NCBI RefSeq assembly: GCF_014202425.1
Contig: NZ_JACHGT010000023.1
Coordinates: forward strand, 50,837 to 114,836
Direction of reading: 5' to 3'
From: Phytomonospora endophytica
GTDB lineage: Bacteria; Actinomycetota; Actinomycetes; Mycobacteriales; Micromonosporaceae
Length of the DNA: 64,000 nt
Shown: in pieces, positions 44,412 through 53,811 of the stretch
Numbering within the stretch: the stretch's first letter is position 1
Layout: each line of letters begins with the position of its first letter
Made by a program: the position numbers and the translations under genes
The notes under the pieces: generated by a model
Told to the model about the DNA's origin: nothing
The model's input: only the letters and a program-made list of their open reading frames with translations
Database searches by the model: none

Positions 44412-45008
44412 ATGAGCAAGGTCTACTGCGACATGGCGATGTCCCTCGACGGCTATGCGGCCGGACCCCACCAAAGCAAGGACAACCCCTTCGGCGAGAA
44501 CATCTTCGACCGCCTCCTGCGCTGGAGGTTCGAAGAAGCCGACCAGCACACCACCGTCGTCGACAAGATCACCGACGCCGGTGCGTTCATCATGGGCCGC
44601 AACATGTTCGGCCCCGACCGCGGCGACTGGGACCTCGACTGGACCGGCTGGTGGGGCGACAACCCGCCCTACCACGCACCCGTGTTCGTCCTGGCCCACC
44701 GCACACGCCCCTCCATCACCATGGAAGGCGGGACCGTGTTCCACTTCGTCACCGACGGCATCCACGCCGCCCTCGAACAGGCCCGCGCGGTCGCCGGTGA
44801 CCGTGACGTCTCCATCGCCGGAGGCGCCCACACCGCCAACCAATACCTCGCCGCCGGACTCATCGACGAACTGCGCCTGCACATCGCACCCATCGTCGTC
44901 GGCCACGGCGAACGCCTCCTCGCCGACGTCGGCTCAATAGACCTCACCCCCCTCGACGTGCACGGCACGAAACTCGTCACACACATCACCTACCGCGTGA
45001 ACAGGTAA
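44412..45008 (+). CDS. Dihydrofolate-reductase-like (RibD C-terminal family) protein
   Basis: A 198-residue protein with the family pattern VYCDMAMSLDGYAAGP at the N-terminus, GAFIMGRNMFGP, PVFVLAHRTRPS, and DVSIAGGAHTANQYLAAGLI then DELRLHIAPIVVGHGERLL. These are NADPH-dependent reductase-fold proteins; the substrate is unknown. An AAGGAGCAGGTC site precedes the ATG. Confidence 0.88.
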   Translation: MSKVYCDMAMSLDGYAAGPHQSKDNPFGENIFDRLLRWRFEEADQHTTVVDKITDAGAFIMGRNMFGPDRGDWDLDWTGWWGDNPPYHAPVFVLAHRTRPSITMEGGTVFHFVTDGIHAALEQARAVAGDRDVSIAGGAHTANQYLAAGLIDELRLHIAPIVVGHGERLLADVGSIDLTPLDVHGTKLVTHITYRVNR

Positions 45009-45117
45009 CCGCACCTGAAGGCCCTCCAGCCGGGGGCCCTCAAGTGCGGCGGACACCACTAGCCGGGCTGTGTCGCTCTCCCCTGCCACACCCGCCCAGG
45101 ATGCGAGGATGAGCCCT

Positions 45118-45930
45118 ATGGATGTCCGCCAGCGACATAACGTCACGATCACCGGTCGCGCCGAGGGCCCCACCGTGGTCCTCGCCCACGGATTCGGCTG
45201 CGACCAGAACCTCTGGCGCCTGGTCACGCCCATCCTCGCCCCCGGCCACCGCGTCGTCCTCTTCGACCACATCGGCTCCGGACGCTCCGACACCACCACA
45301 TGGAGCGCCGAACGCTACGCCACCCTCGACGCCTACGCCGAAGACGTCCGCGAGCTCTGCCACGACCTCGACTCAGGCCCCGTCATCCTCGTCGGCCACT
45401 CCGTCAGCGCCTCCATCGCCGTCCTGGCCGCCGTCGCCGAACCCGAACTCTTCGCCGGACTGGTGCTCCTGGCACCCTCCCCCCGCTTCATCGACGACCC
45501 CGCCACCGGCTACCGAGGCGGCTTCACCGCCGACGACATCGACGAACTCCTCGCATCCCTCGACAGCAACTACCTCGGCTGGTCGGCCACCATGGCACCG
45601 GTCATCATGGGCAACCCCGACCGCCCCGAACTCGGCGAAGAACTCACCAACAGCTTCTGCCGCACCGACCCCGCCATCGCCCAAGTCTTCGCCCGCGCCA
45701 CCTTCCTCGCCGACAACCGCGACGACCTCGCCGGCGTCACCGTCCCGACCCTGGTCGCCGAATGCGCCTACGACGCCATCGCCCCACGCGACGTCGGCGC
45801 CTTCGTCCACGCCCACATCAACGGCAGCCAACTCATCACCCTCGACGCCACCGGACACTGCCCCCAACTCAGCGCACCCGAAGCCACCGCCGAAGCCATC
45901 ACCGCCTTCACCACCACACTCACCGGCTGA
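45118..45930 (+). CDS. rsbQ: RsbQ-like alpha/beta hydrolase
   Basis: A 270-residue hydrolase matching RsbQ along its length: VVLAHGFGCDQNLWRLV (oxyanion loop), GHSVSASIAV (nucleophile Ser), CAYDAIAPRDVG (acid), and TGHCPQLS (His). GWSATMAPVIMGNPDRPELG and FCRTDPAIAQVFARATFLAD also follow the RsbQ pattern. In Bacillus, RsbQ activates the phosphatase RsbP under energy stress. The next gene, four bases downstream, encodes an RsbP-like phosphatase, supporting the same partnership. The start at 45118 has GAGG nine bases upstream; an ATG at 45109 is the alternative. Confidence 0.88.
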   Translation: MDVRQRHNVTITGRAEGPTVVLAHGFGCDQNLWRLVTPILAPGHRVVLFDHIGSGRSDTTTWSAERYATLDAYAEDVRELCHDLDSGPVILVGHSVSASIAVLAAVAEPELFAGLVLLAPSPRFIDDPATGYRGGFTADDIDELLASLDSNYLGWSATMAPVIMGNPDRPELGEELTNSFCRTDPAIAQVFARATFLADNRDDLAGVTVPTLVAECAYDAIAPRDVGAFVHAHINGSQLITLDATGHCPQLSAPEATAEAITAFTTTLTG

Positions 45931-45934
45931 CCAC

Positions 45935-47134
45935 ATGATGGCCGACCGGCGCCCCGCCCACGACCCCGCCTTCGCCGCCCTCCTCGAAGACAGCGCCGAA
46001 GACCTCTACGACAACGCCCCCTGCGGCTACCTCTCCACACTCCTCGACGGCCGCATCGCCAAAATCAACTCGACCCTGCTGACCTGGCTCGGCGCCGACC
46101 GCCACGACCTCGTCGGCCACACATACTTCTCCGACCTGCTCACCGTCGGCGGAAAGCTCTACTACGAAACACACTTCGGGCCCCTGCTACGCATGCAAGG
46201 CGAAGTCAACGGCATCGCCCTCGAACTCAAAACCGCAACCGGCACCCGCCTACCGGTCCTGATCTCCTCAGCCCTCAAATACGGCGGCCACGGACAACCA
46301 CTCCTCATCCGCACCACCATCTTCGACGCCCGCGACCGCCGCGCCTACGAAACCGAACTCCTCCGCGCCCGCCACACCGCCGAACGCGAACACGCACGCC
46401 TCCAACGCATCACCGCCACCCTGCAAAAAACACTCCTGCCACCCCAACTCCCCACAGTCCCCGGCCTCGAACTCGCCGCCAGCTACCACATCGCCTCCCC
46501 CGACGAAGTCGGCGGCGACTTCTACGACGTCTACCCACAAGGCCCCGGCCAGTGGGGACTGTTCCTCGGCGACGTGTGCGGCAAAGGCGCCGACGCCGCC
46601 GTGGTCACCTCCGTCGCCCGCTACACCATCCGCGCCGCCGCCGTCCACAACCCCGACCCACACTCGGTCCTGACCACCCTCGACACCGTCATCAACGAAC
46701 ACAGCAGACCCGAAGCCCCCTACCTCACCATCACCGCCGGCCTCATCCGCCCAGCAGACGACGGCACCGCCGACATCACCCTCGCCTCCGGCGGACACCC
46801 CTCAGCACTACTCCTACGCGCCAACGGCACCGCCGACTACATCCCCACCCCCGGCGGACAACTCATCGGCATCCTCCCCCGCACCCACATCACCACCGCG
46901 AACCTCCACCTCGAACACGGCGACACCCTGCTCCTCTACACCGACGGCCTCACCGACGCCCACACCGACGGCGACCGCCGCTACGGCAACAACGCACTAC
47001 TCGCCCTCGCCCGCCAACTCGCCCCCGCCTCCCCACAAGCGACCGTCGCCGCCCTCGACGAAATCATCGAAGGCTTCGGCGAAGGCGTCGAAGACGACGT
47101 CGCACTACTAGCGATCGGCGTCCCCAAACGGTGA
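45935..47134 (+). CDS. rsbP: RsbP-like PAS-PP2C phosphatase
   Basis: A 399-residue protein. An N-terminal PAS domain (EDLYDNAPCGYLSTLLDGRI then INSTLLTWLGADRHDLVGHT) is joined by a coiled-coil linker (YETELLRARHTAEREHARLQ) to a C-terminal SpoIIE/PP2C phosphatase (LPPQLPTVPGLELAASYHIA, EVGGDFYDV, FLGDVCGKGADAAVVTS, LLLYTDGLTDAHTDGDRRYG, EDDVALLAI) with the metal-binding Asp residues present. It probably dephosphorylates an anti-anti-sigma factor. Translation is likely coupled to rsbQ. No sigma factor or anti-sigma gene is in the window, so its target is elsewhere. Confidence 0.9.
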   Translation: MMADRRPAHDPAFAALLEDSAEDLYDNAPCGYLSTLLDGRIAKINSTLLTWLGADRHDLVGHTYFSDLLTVGGKLYYETHFGPLLRMQGEVNGIALELKTATGTRLPVLISSALKYGGHGQPLLIRTTIFDARDRRAYETELLRARHTAEREHARLQRITATLQKTLLPPQLPTVPGLELAASYHIASPDEVGGDFYDVYPQGPGQWGLFLGDVCGKGADAAVVTSVARYTIRAAAVHNPDPHSVLTTLDTVINEHSRPEAPYLTITAGLIRPADDGTADITLASGGHPSALLLRANGTADYIPTPGGQLIGILPRTHITTANLHLEHGDTLLLYTDGLTDAHTDGDRRYGNNALLALARQLAPASPQATVAALDEIIEGFGEGVEDDVALLAIGVPKR

Positions 47135-47159
47135 CACACCCACGCGCTCGGAGGCCCCG

Positions 47160-47537
47160 ATGACCGACCCCCTCCTCCCCCAAGCCCCGGCAGGCGAACC
47201 ACTCGACGTCCTCGTACTGATCAACGCCCTCCGCACCGGCGAACAGATCATCATCCACGGCATCCTCGCCGACCGGCACCTCCACCGCGACCAGGTCCTC
47301 CACGCCATCACCACCGCCGGCCTCACCCCCGACCGCGTCCGCCGCGAATGGACAGGCTGGCTCGCCGACCGAGGCGCCGGCGCCAAACGCCAAGGCGTCC
47401 TACGGGCCGCACGCCTCCTCGACGTCACCGAATCCACCGCCACCGACGCCTGGGAACTCGGCCGCCGCAAACCCGATCAGCCCACTCCCCCGGCACCACA
47501 ACCGTCCACTCTGGACACCCCAGTCCGAGAGCTGTAG
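47160..47537 (+). CDS. Hypothetical protein after the RsbQP pair
   Basis: A 125-residue, mainly helical protein with a proline-rich tail; family unknown. CGGAGGCCCCG precedes the ATG, 26 bases after the phosphatase stop, so it may be co-transcribed. The middle (RQGVLRAARLLDVTESTATD) could be a helix-turn-helix, but this is weak. Confidence 0.6.
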   Translation: MTDPLLPQAPAGEPLDVLVLINALRTGEQIIIHGILADRHLHRDQVLHAITTAGLTPDRVRREWTGWLADRGAGAKRQGVLRAARLLDVTESTATDAWELGRRKPDQPTPPAPQPSTLDTPVREL

Positions 47538-47595
47538 CGTGCCTCCATCACGGCCCACTCGCACCGGGTGAGCCAACGACCAACGGGGACACACC

Positions 47596-47793
47596 ATGAT
47601 CGGAATCGTGCGCTCGCTCAGCGATCGCCTGCTCAACGCCCTACTGCCGGACACCACCGCCACGGCATCCGACTGGACGGTCGCCTCCTGGCAAAGCTGC
47701 GGCTGCATCGACCGCCGCTACTACCAGAAGTGGTGCACCGCGGCCGGCTGCGGCCCCTGCCAGCGCACCGGCAACCTCTGCCCGCCGGCCTAA
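47596..47793 (+). CDS. Small Cys-rich peptide, possible RiPP precursor or bacteriocin-like peptide
   Basis: A 65-residue peptide. The N-terminal half is leader-like and Cys-free (MIGIVRSLSDRLLNALLPDT); the C-terminal half carries six Cys in 30 residues (SCGCIDRRYYQKWCTAAGCG then PCQRTGNLCPPA). No membrane-spanning signal peptide is evident. A good terminator follows. A methyltransferase gene converges on it. The leader/core division and Cys pattern suggest disulfides or modification, but no known precursor family is recognised. Confidence 0.6.
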   Translation: MIGIVRSLSDRLLNALLPDTTATASDWTVASWQSCGCIDRRYYQKWCTAAGCGPCQRTGNLCPPA

Positions 47794-47804
47794 GCACCGG
47801 CACC

Positions 47805-47832
47805 CCACCTCGCGCCCCACGGCGCGAGGTGG
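47805..47832. terminator. Terminator between the Cys-rich peptide and methyltransferase genes
   Basis: A perfect 12-base stem (47805-47816 with 47821-47832) around CCAC, positioned to serve both converging genes. Confidence 0.8.
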
Positions 47833-47860
47833 CACACGACCAACGATCCCTCCGGCACGG

Positions 47861-48646
47861 TCAGCCCGGCTTGACCGCCAAGGTCGCGAAGTAATGCGAC
47901 ATGTACGCCGCGGACGCATCGGACTGATGCCGCGCCTCAGCAAACCCGGTGACGACGAACCCCGCCTCAAGCTGCCCACCGATCTGACCGGTGAGGGTAT
48001 GGCTGTACTCGACAGCAGCATCCGCCCCGAACTTCGCAGCCCGCTCCTCAGCCGAATACTGCGCAACATCGCTGTACGGCAACGTATGCACCACGACCAG
48101 CTCACCACGCTCGTCGAGAGCCTCATGGTCGAACAGGTACACGTCAGGGTTGAGGAAGCCGGCGAGCAACCTTCCTCCCGGTCGCAGCACCCGGAAACAC
48201 TCACGCCACACCGGCGCCAACTCCGGCACGAACAAGTTCGACACCGGATGGAACACGACATCGAAACTCGCGTCACCAAACGCACTGAGGTCACGCATGT
48301 CCCCCTGGACAGTGCGCAGATCGAGCCCGTCACGCTCGGCCACCATCTGGTCCTGCCCCAGCTGACCAGGCGAGTTGTCGAAGACCGTCACCCGCGCCCC
48401 CGCCGCAGCCAAGATCGGCCCCTGCTGACCACCACCAGACGCCAGGCACAGGACGTCCCTACCGGCCAGGTCCGCCGGCAGCCAAGTGCGATCGACCGGC
48501 TCACGCCCGATCAGAACGATCGACCAGTCACCCGCACGAGCCCGCTCGACATCGTCGGTACCCACCGGTATCGACCACTCGTTGCCCGCATCGACGTACC
48601 GGTCCCAAGCCGCCCGATTATGAGCAACGGGATCTATCTCCTGCAT
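47861..48646 (-). CDS. SAM-dependent class I methyltransferase
   Basis: A 261-residue enzyme. Motif I is DVLCLASGGGQQGPILAAAG; the acidic end of beta-2 is VTVFDNSP; motif II/III is LRTVQGDMRDLSAFGDASFD and VFHPVSNLF; then RECFRVLRPGGRLLAGF. The GGGQQ form of motif I is typical of the Methyltransf_11-like actinobacterial group. The ATG at 48646 has GGGAG seven bases upstream. The substrate is unknown; it converges with the Cys-rich peptide gene and starts 174 bases from the CRISPR array. Confidence 0.88.
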   Translation of the reverse strand: MQEIDPVAHNRAAWDRYVDAGNEWSIPVGTDDVERARAGDWSIVLIGREPVDRTWLPADLAGRDVLCLASGGGQQGPILAAAGARVTVFDNSPGQLGQDQMVAERDGLDLRTVQGDMRDLSAFGDASFDVVFHPVSNLFVPELAPVWRECFRVLRPGGRLLAGFLNPDVYLFDHEALDERGELVVVHTLPYSDVAQYSAEERAAKFGADAAVEYSHTLTGQIGGQLEAGFVVTGFAEARHQSDASAAYMSHYFATLAVKPG

Positions 48647-48820
48647 GAGCAAACTCCCAGCCACGACGAAGCCGACACCACCGGTACCGGCACCGCAGTA
48701 AACACGAGTCAGGTTGCGGCGCTCAACACAATTGGCCAGCGACGAGGCGCTGACCAGGGCAAGCCGCCACCCTGGATACGTTGTCACAACATGCGAGCGA
48801 GCCCGCCGCTGAACCGCTCC

Positions 48821-50616
48821 GGTCCACCTCCACGCTCGTGGAGAGCACGGACGCGACCCGTATGCGGACACGCCCACCGCCGGTCCACCTCCACGCTCGT
48901 GGAGAGCACCCAGCCTCCTCAGCAATGAAGCCGAGATACTCCGGTCCACCTCCACGCTCGTGGAGAGCACGTTCACCGACCTCGGCGGCGCGAACACGCA
49001 AGCGGTCCACCTCCACGCTCGTGGAGAGCACGTCGACGTCGACGCATCCCGCACCGGCGCGCACGGTCCACCTCCACGCTCGTGGAGAGCACGGGTTGTA
49101 CGGTGGCTGTTCGATTCGATGTTCCGGTCCACCTCCACGCTCGTGGAGAGCAGCATCACAGCGCGGCATCGAAATCGCCCGCGTCGGTCCACCTCCACGC
49201 TCGTGGAGAGCACCGGGTGCCGGGGTAGCCCAGGAGCTGGCGGACCGGTCCACCTCCACGCTCGTGGAGAGCACCATGTCGTTGGGGCGACTGACAAATG
49301 GCGATGAGGTCCACCTCCACGCTCGTGGAGAGCACGTGGCGAGCCACGGGCGGGTGTCGTCGACGGTCGGTCCACCTCCACGCTCGTGGAGAGCACGTGT
49401 CGCATTGGTCGCGGGAATGCCTGGGCTGCGGTCCACCTCCACGCTCGTGGAGAGCACCCGACATGGGCTACCCCGACGGCGCCTACGAACGGTCCACCTC
49501 CACGCTCGTGGAGAGCACAGCCGATCCACTGTGAACGCACCACCGAGAGGCGGTCCACCTCCACGCTCGTGGAGAGCACAGGTACCAGCGGCGCGGCTCC
49601 CGCACCGGCGGCGGTCCACCTCCACGCTCGTGGAGAGCACTTGTCAATCTCCGCAATCAGATCCTTAATGTTCGGTCCACCTCCACGCTCGTGGAGAGCA
49701 CCGGGGTCAGCTGTCTAGCCGATCCCCTGAACGCGGTCCACCTCCACGCTCGTGGAGAGCACGCGCTCGCCAGGTCAGCTGAGTTGCCCGGTGCCGGTCC
49801 ACCTCCACGCTCGTGGAGAGCACTCAGCGCTCCCAGCGCTGACTTTCGCCCACAGCGGTCCACCTCCACGCTCGTGGAGAGCACGTGCGCACGCCCGAGT
49901 CGGGGTTCCGCCGGTTCGGTCCACCTCCACGCTCGTGGAGAGCACGAGCAGCGTCGCAGACAGGCGCGTGGCGAAGCCGGTCCACCTCCACGCTCGTGGA
50001 GAGCACGCTACCCAGCTGATCCGGGACGCGCTGACGGCAGGTCCACCTCCACGCTCGTGGAGAGCACAGCTTTCCCACCTCGGACCAGACCTTCACGTCC
50101 GGTCCACCTCCACGCTCGTGGAGAGCACTCGGCCTCGTCGATGAGATGGCTGGGGCCGATCGGTCCACCTCCACGCTCGTGGAGAGCACCCCGACGAGCT
50201 CGTCGAGGCCTACGCCGGTGACGGTCCACCTCCACGCTCGTGGAGAGCACACACCGTTGTCATCGACGAACGACTCCAAACCCGGTCCACCTCCACGCTC
50301 GTGGAGAGCACGCGTAGCGGAGTGCCGCGTACGCCTGCCAGGTCGGTCCACCTCCACGCTCGTGGAGAGCACAACTTCGTGTCGTCGGTGCCGGCGCCGA
50401 TGAGCGGTCCACCTCCACGCTCGTGGAGAGCACCGGGTCGAGAGCGAAAAGTGCATCACCCAGGTCGGTCCACCTCCACGCTCGTGGAGAGCACTGCTGC
50501 TCGATGCCGCTGCCCCAGCTCGTCGACGGTCCACCTCCACGCTCGTGGAGAGCACGTCCAAGGTCTTGTTCAGCTTCGAGTCGTCCGCGGTCCACCTCCA
50601 CGCTCGTGGAGAGCAC
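48821..50616 (-). CRISPR. CRISPR array 1 (type I-E), 30 repeats
   Basis: Thirty 28-base repeats at a 61-base period, with one 60-base unit (49126 to 49186). In transcript orientation (leftward) the repeat starts GTGCTCTCCACGAGC and ends GTGGAGGTGGACC, with hairpin arms CTCCAC/GTGGAG. Orientation is set by the handle end and by the leader motif at the right end. The base after each repeat is nearly always G, as expected if the acquired PAM ends in G. One repeat, at 49126, ends in CAG rather than CAC on the plus strand. The repeats force long, false protein-like frames. Confidence 0.98.
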
Positions 50617-50640
50617 CCTTCGCGAAGTGCAGTTTTACTG
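50617..50640 (-). promoter_or_regulatory. Leader-proximal motif of array 1
   Basis: Directly abutting the first repeat, in transcript orientation: CAGTAAAA, seven variable bases, TCGCGAAGG, then the repeat. The same motif with the same spacing abuts array 2. The remaining leader must fit within 125 bases before the cas3 ATG. Confidence 0.8.
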
Positions 50641-50765
50641 AGCCTCTTGCACGTTTTGACACGTCTGGGTCGAGCGCCGAGACACCGTCCCCACTGTCGG
50701 TTGTCCTGTCACCGCTCAAGAGTAAGTTCTGGCCTTGTTGCCATGCTGCTGCACTGGAGGCTTCG

Positions 50766-53477
50766 ATGGGTCCGTCTCCTGGGGATGTCGATCTGCGTCT
50801 GTGGGGAAAGTCGAAGGATCTTGGTGACGGAGTGCGTTACCCCGTCGTCTGCCACCTTCTCGACACCGCGGCGATGGTGCGGGAACTGTGGTCGTCGTTC
50901 GTTTCCCCGGGGAGCAGGGCGTGGCTGGCCGATCAGCTCGGGTTGGACGAGGCCGCGGCGTGTCGTTTGGTTGAGCTCATCGCGGGTCTGCACGACCTCG
51001 GAAAGATCATGCTGTTGTTCCAGGCACTCGATACGGTGCCGACGGGATATCCGGCGTACGTGTCACAACGGCGGCTAGGTCATGCGGAGGCCGGCCGGTT
51101 GTGGTTGGGGACAGCGCTGCAAGACCTTGGCGCCACCGCTGCCACCGCGCATCGTCTGGCTGAGGTCGTAGGTGGACACCATGGGATCTTCGACCGGGTC
51201 GAACCGCTCACGGACTTCTGCCGTCCGGTGCCTGACATCGGTGACGGCGAGTGGGAGGAGCAGCGGCGGCTGGTCTTGGAAAGCGTCTACGGCATTCTCA
51301 ATGAACCTTCGTTCCCGCAGGACATCCCGGCTACTGCGGCGGTGTTGATCTGCGGGATCGTGGTACTTGCCGACTGGCTGGCCAGCCAGGTCGACTACAT
51401 CAAGTCGCGACTCCCGGAGGTGCCTTCGACGGGGAGCCGGGCCGAGTTGGCGGCGTTCTTCGCCGGGTCGGTCAGCGCCGCAGCGGATGTGGTCGCGGGC
51501 GCCGGGTTGCGGGGGTTGCGGTTGCGGCCGGGCACGTTCGCCGAAGAGTTCGGGCGCAGCCCGCGTCCGATTCAGGCGTCCATTGAGCAGCGTCTTCCGG
51601 GGATGGCGAAAGGCCCGGGGCTTCTGGTCATCACCGATCGTCCTGGGGAAGGGAAAACCGAGATCGCGTTGCACGCGGCGAGGATTCTCGGGGAGGCGGC
51701 TGGCACCAACGGCTTGTACTTCGCGTTGCCGACCATGGCGACGGCCGATCAGATGCACGGGCGGCTGAAGGCCTATGTGGAGTCACGGGCTCTCGACGAT
51801 GCTCCGTTGAGTCTGCTACACAGCATGGCCTGGCTAAGTCCGGTGTACACGACGGTCTCCGATGCTGCGGGCACGTCGGAGGTGTCGTCGCATGAGCGGG
51901 ACATCATCACCATGGTCACCGACTGGATGCGTGGCGCAAAGAAGGCGATGTTCGCTCCGGTCTGCGTCGGGACGATCGACCAGGCGCTTTTGTCGGTCCT
52001 TCCGGTGCGGCACAACTGTTTGCGGCTCCTGGGTCTCGCGGGCAAGACGGTGATCATCGACGAGGTCCATGCCTATGACGCCTACACCCGTGGACTGGCC
52101 GCAGCGTTGCTGCGGTGGCTGGGGAAGCTCGGTGTCCCGGTGGTGCTGATGTCGGCGACGCTGCCAACAGCGACGATCGACGAGCTCGTGAAGGCCTATC
52201 TCGACGTGGGCCGGCGCCGGCGGAAGAAGATGGCGCCTCCGGTGGTGCACTATCCGGGCTGGATCTATGTGGACGGTCCATCGAGGATGGTCGAGCCTGT
52301 TGCCGTCGAAGTGCTTCCGACCGCTCGCGTCGACGTCGAGATCGCCACCGAGCCCGTTCAAGTCGTCGACGGGAAAGTCGACCGGATGGGCGCGCTGCGG
52401 AAGGTCTTGTCGCCGCTGTTGACCGAACCGGGCTCGGCGGCTGTCATTTGCACGACTGTGGAGCAGGCGCAGCAGACTCGGCAGGATCTCGCCGCGTGGC
52501 TGCACGGCCAAGGGGCGCAGGTCGAGTTGACGCTGCTGCATTCTCGTCTGCCGGCGCACCAGCGCGAGTCGGTGACGGCGAAGCTCGTGGCGACGTTCGG
52601 GCCGGGCGGGGATCGTTCCCAGGCCGAGATCATCGTGAGCACACAAGTGATCGAGCAGTCACTAGACGTAGATGTCGACGTCATGGTCAGTGATCTCGCG
52701 CCGTTTGAGTTGCTGATCCAGCGATCGGGGCGCTGCCGCCGCCACCGCGACAACGACGCTGGCCGGCCCTCCTGGGCGAAGTCGACGAGGCTGGTCGTGT
52801 TGACCGCCCCCGAAACCGCCGGTGTGATCACTCTGCCTGCGGCGTGGGGGTATGTGTACCCGCCGGCGATGCTCATCCGGTCTCAGCGACTCCTGAAGCG
52901 CTACAGCAACGCCGCGATCACCATCCCCGAACAGGTCCAGGATCTCGTCGACACTATCTATGACGACGAGTCCCTCATCGCCGGCTACGAGAACGCCGAG
53001 ATCGAGCGCCTCGCCGACGACCTGGTCCGGCGCGCCGAGGCACGCCGCGGCGCCAACGAACTCCCCAAAACCGGCGAGGACCTCAGCTCGCTGACCCGCT
53101 CCGCAGTGGAGGAAGAGCGCATCAGCACACGCTTCGACGCAGACTCCGAACGCGTCCTGCCCGTCTTCGAGGCTCGCGACGGCGAGCGCTACCTCGACGC
53201 GGCGATGACCAAGCCCTTGCCGACACTCGGTGGCCGGAAGTGGTTCACCGCCGCTGAACAACGCGAGGTCATCAACCACACCATGCCGCTGCGGTACTCC
53301 TACATCGCCGACCACGGAGCCGAACACGAGCCGCCGGCCGACTGGTGCGACGACCGGTACCTCAAGCGACTCGTGCTTCTGGTTCAGCGGATGGGGGATG
53401 ACGGCGAATTCGTGTCGGCGGCGGTAGGGGATCGGCGGATGCATCTTGATCCGATGCTCGGTCTGGTCATTGGCTAG
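50766..53477 (+). CDS. cas3: Cas3 nuclease-helicase
   Basis: A 903-residue effector that unwinds and degrades DNA marked by Cascade. The N-terminal HD nuclease has CHLLDTAAMV, GLHDLGK and GGHHG. The SF2 helicase has Walker A TDRPGEGKTE, DEVH box VIIDEVHAYDAY, motif III VLMSATLP, and motif VI STQVIEQSLDVDVD with LIQRSGRCRRH. MGPSPGDVDLRLWGKSKDLG fits the family start; the frame extends further left only through the repeats. It is transcribed away from array 1, and an 840-base gap separates it from cas8e. Confidence 0.97.
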   Translation: MGPSPGDVDLRLWGKSKDLGDGVRYPVVCHLLDTAAMVRELWSSFVSPGSRAWLADQLGLDEAAACRLVELIAGLHDLGKIMLLFQALDTVPTGYPAYVSQRRLGHAEAGRLWLGTALQDLGATAATAHRLAEVVGGHHGIFDRVEPLTDFCRPVPDIGDGEWEEQRRLVLESVYGILNEPSFPQDIPATAAVLICGIVVLADWLASQVDYIKSRLPEVPSTGSRAELAAFFAGSVSAAADVVAGAGLRGLRLRPGTFAEEFGRSPRPIQASIEQRLPGMAKGPGLLVITDRPGEGKTEIALHAARILGEAAGTNGLYFALPTMATADQMHGRLKAYVESRALDDAPLSLLHSMAWLSPVYTTVSDAAGTSEVSSHERDIITMVTDWMRGAKKAMFAPVCVGTIDQALLSVLPVRHNCLRLLGLAGKTVIIDEVHAYDAYTRGLAAALLRWLGKLGVPVVLMSATLPTATIDELVKAYLDVGRRRRKKMAPPVVHYPGWIYVDGPSRMVEPVAVEVLPTARVDVEIATEPVQVVDGKVDRMGALRKVLSPLLTEPGSAAVICTTVEQAQQTRQDLAAWLHGQGAQVELTLLHSRLPAHQRESVTAKLVATFGPGGDRSQAEIIVSTQVIEQSLDVDVDVMVSDLAPFELLIQRSGRCRRHRDNDAGRPSWAKSTRLVVLTAPETAGVITLPAAWGYVYPPAMLIRSQRLLKRYSNAAITIPEQVQDLVDTIYDDESLIAGYENAEIERLADDLVRRAEARRGANELPKTGEDLSSLTRSAVEEERISTRFDADSERVLPVFEARDGERYLDAAMTKPLPTLGGRKWFTAAEQREVINHTMPLRYSYIADHGAEHEPPADWCDDRYLKRLVLLVQRMGDDGEFVSAAVGDRRMHLDPMLGLVIG

Positions 53478-53811
53478 AAGTAGCGGAATCCGAAGAGGCA
53501 GAGACGACAAAGTGCCCAGTTTCCGTCACCACTCGTGCTTCATCATGGCTGCGGCCCCAGGACCTCCGCGGCTCTGGCCGAGCGTCGCCTCAAGCGGTGC
53601 ATCCCTCGGATTTCAGCGCACAGGGGATGACGGCTCGATCAGTCGGTTTCTGTCCAAGATCTGTCTTTTGGTGATGGCTGACGGCCCTGCCTGGGGGTTC
53701 CCCGAATCGAAGATCGACCAAAGGTTGCAGCGGTGCTCAGTGGGCCGACGCGCTCGCTTCAGCCCGTGTAACTTCACCTCGCCAACAGACCTCGCGAGCA
53801 AGGAGGATGAC
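53478..53811. other. Gap after cas3, upstream region of the small membrane peptide
   Basis: No gene. It contains the putative guide target at 53721-53755. An obvious promoter pair for the peptide is not visible. The only other spacer-seed match is seven bases at 53476, judged chance. Confidence 0.5.
53721..53755 (+). promoter_or_regulatory. Putative target site of the degenerate-array guide (AAG + partial protospacer)
   Basis: AAG at 53721-53723 is followed by GTTGCAGCGGTGCT (53724-53737), which matches 12 of the first 14 spacer positions (GTAGCGGCGGTGCT, reverse strand of 54014-54027). Mismatches are at positions 3 and 6; position 6 is one of the bases that type I-E Cascade flips out. Pairing stops after position 14. 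The site lies 75 to 88 bases upstream of the small peptide ATG. Confidence 0.5.

Noticed and set aside
45122..45934. Serine/proline/threonine-rich frame running through rsbQ into rsbP
   Set aside because: It is the out-of-frame reading of rsbQ; the real rsbP starts at 45935.
48723..50561. Long frames repeating HERGGGP or CSPRAWRWT across array 1
   Set aside because: They are translations of the 61-base CRISPR unit, which keeps a frame open in several phases.
53470..53490. Seven-base match of the degenerate-array spacer start to GTAGCGG just after the cas3 stop
   Set aside because: The match is short, the flanking three bases are GAA rather than AAG, and pairing stops at once. The 53724 site is far better.
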